Positions 12,970 to 13,335 of a DNA stretch of 13,335 bases are shown one piece after another. This DNA comes from Anaerolineaceae bacterium. GTDB lineage: Bacteria > Chloroflexota > Anaerolineae > Anaerolineales > Anaerolineaceae. The first letter of the stretch is position 1; the number at the start of each line of letters is the position of its first letter. The translations under genes were made by a program, and so were the position numbers. The DNA is taken from assembly GCA_028714615.1 (NCBI GenBank), contig JAQTMA010000112.1, forward strand, positions 1 to 13,335. Reading direction: 5' to 3'. Below the pieces are notes generated by a model. The model did no database searches, was not told the DNA's origin, and was given only the letters and a program-made list of their open reading frames with translations.

Positions 12970-13335
12970 TCAGGCGCTGATCCTCCCCTCTTGCAGCGCT
13001 TTCTGGGCGCTCCTACCGCTGGCCTCGGGCTTTTCAGCGCCGGACCAGGCCGCGCGCAGCTCGCCCAGCGTGGACTGGACGGCGGCGTACTCGCCCTTGC
13101 GCAGGCAATCCAGGCAGTATTGGTATAGGCGGAACAACCCCACGGAAACGTCAGGATAATCGAAGTCCAGTGCATTGCGCAGCGCAGTGATCGCCTTGGC
13201 GGCCCGCGCAAAATCCTGCTGCTCGCACGCCTGGATAGCCAGGTCGTAGGCCATGACCACCAGGCGGATCGGGCTGGCGCCCATCACTTCCTGGTTGCGG
13301 TATTCCTTGGTCTGGTAAACGGCTTGTGGGTACAT
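12970..13335 (-). CDS. fliS: Flagellin export chaperone FliS
   Basis: FliS binds the C-terminus of flagellin in the cytoplasm, prevents early polymerisation and delivers it to the export gate. The protein has 121 residues, the normal length. It begins MYPQAVYQTKEYRNQEVMGA and has the family core SPIRLVVMAYDLAIQACEQ at 21-39, then helical segments around VSVGLFRLYQYCLDCL. Residues YQ...Y and the LI..LYDgAI-like stretch define the family. The ATG sits exactly at the window edge; the sequence after it fits the family start, so the gene is probably complete, but an upstream start cannot be excluded. In most genomes fliD precedes fliS, and it may lie just outside. FliS ends about 250 bases before flgC. 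Confidence 0.93.
   Translation of the reverse strand: MYPQAVYQTKEYRNQEVMGASPIRLVVMAYDLAIQACEQQDFARAAKAITALRNALDFDYPDVSVGLFRLYQYCLDCLRKGEYAAVQSTLGELRAAWSGAEKPEASGRSAQKALQEGRISA

Noticed and set aside
12832..13128. A + strand 98-residue frame spanning the fliS-flgC gap and antisense to fliS
   Set aside because: Most of it is the shadow of fliS; the protein is low-complexity and has no recognised motif, and no ribosome binding site is seen.

Overview
The window is one flagellar locus: 17 real genes in two convergent groups, plus a doubtful small ORF. Sixteen of the 17 are recognised flagellar structural, export, chaperone or regulatory genes, and the other is a cell-wall lytic transglycosylase embedded among them. 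No insertion sequence, CRISPR array, tRNA or rRNA was seen. The DNA is GC-rich. The gene content (short FlgD without an Ig-like domain, a TIGR02530-type gene between flgD and flgE, csrA after flgL) resembles Gram-positive-type flagellar operons. Gene order departs from the Bacillus pattern, so a monoderm lineage outside Bacillus, possibly Chloroflexota or a deep Firmicutes group, is my inference and is not firmly supported.

Left part, + strand (1-1958): the 3' part of flgK (cut by the window edge), then flgL, then csrA. FlgK and FlgL are the hook-filament junction proteins; CsrA is a post-transcriptional regulator often encoded beside them. No fliW lies between flgL and csrA.

Right part, - strand, transcribed from high to low coordinates: fliS (13335-12970), a 250-base gap holding a terminator-like hairpin and a doubtful 48-codon ORF, then a tightly packed run: flgC, fliE, fliF, fliG, fliH, fliI, fliJ, a lytic transglycosylase gene, flgB, fliK, flgD, a TIGR02530-type gene, flgE, and a small PilZ-like gene whose 3' end overlaps csrA tail to tail by 56 bases. 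Most neighbours overlap or lie within 30 bases, so the run is probably one operon. In assembly order it encodes the MS ring (FliF), rotor (FliG), export ATPase complex (FliH, FliI, FliJ), rod (FliE, FlgB, FlgC), a wall-opening enzyme, hook cap (FlgD), hook-length control (FliK) and hook (FlgE). The filament chaperone FliS and regulators CsrA and PilZ sit at the edges.

Main oddities: flgB is separated from flgC-fliE and sits after the transglycosylase gene; csrA has a roughly 45-residue C-terminal extension that overlaps the PilZ gene; the PilZ protein lacks the serine of its second c-di-GMP motif; FliH has a cysteine- and proline-rich N-terminal extension; FliG has Leu in place of His in the EHPQT motif; and a terminator-like hairpin stands directly in front of flgC. 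The fliM/fliN, fliP-R and flhA/flhB genes that often follow flgE are not at this locus. I see no clear evidence of a wholly new system; the interest is in the rearranged operon and its regulatory ends.
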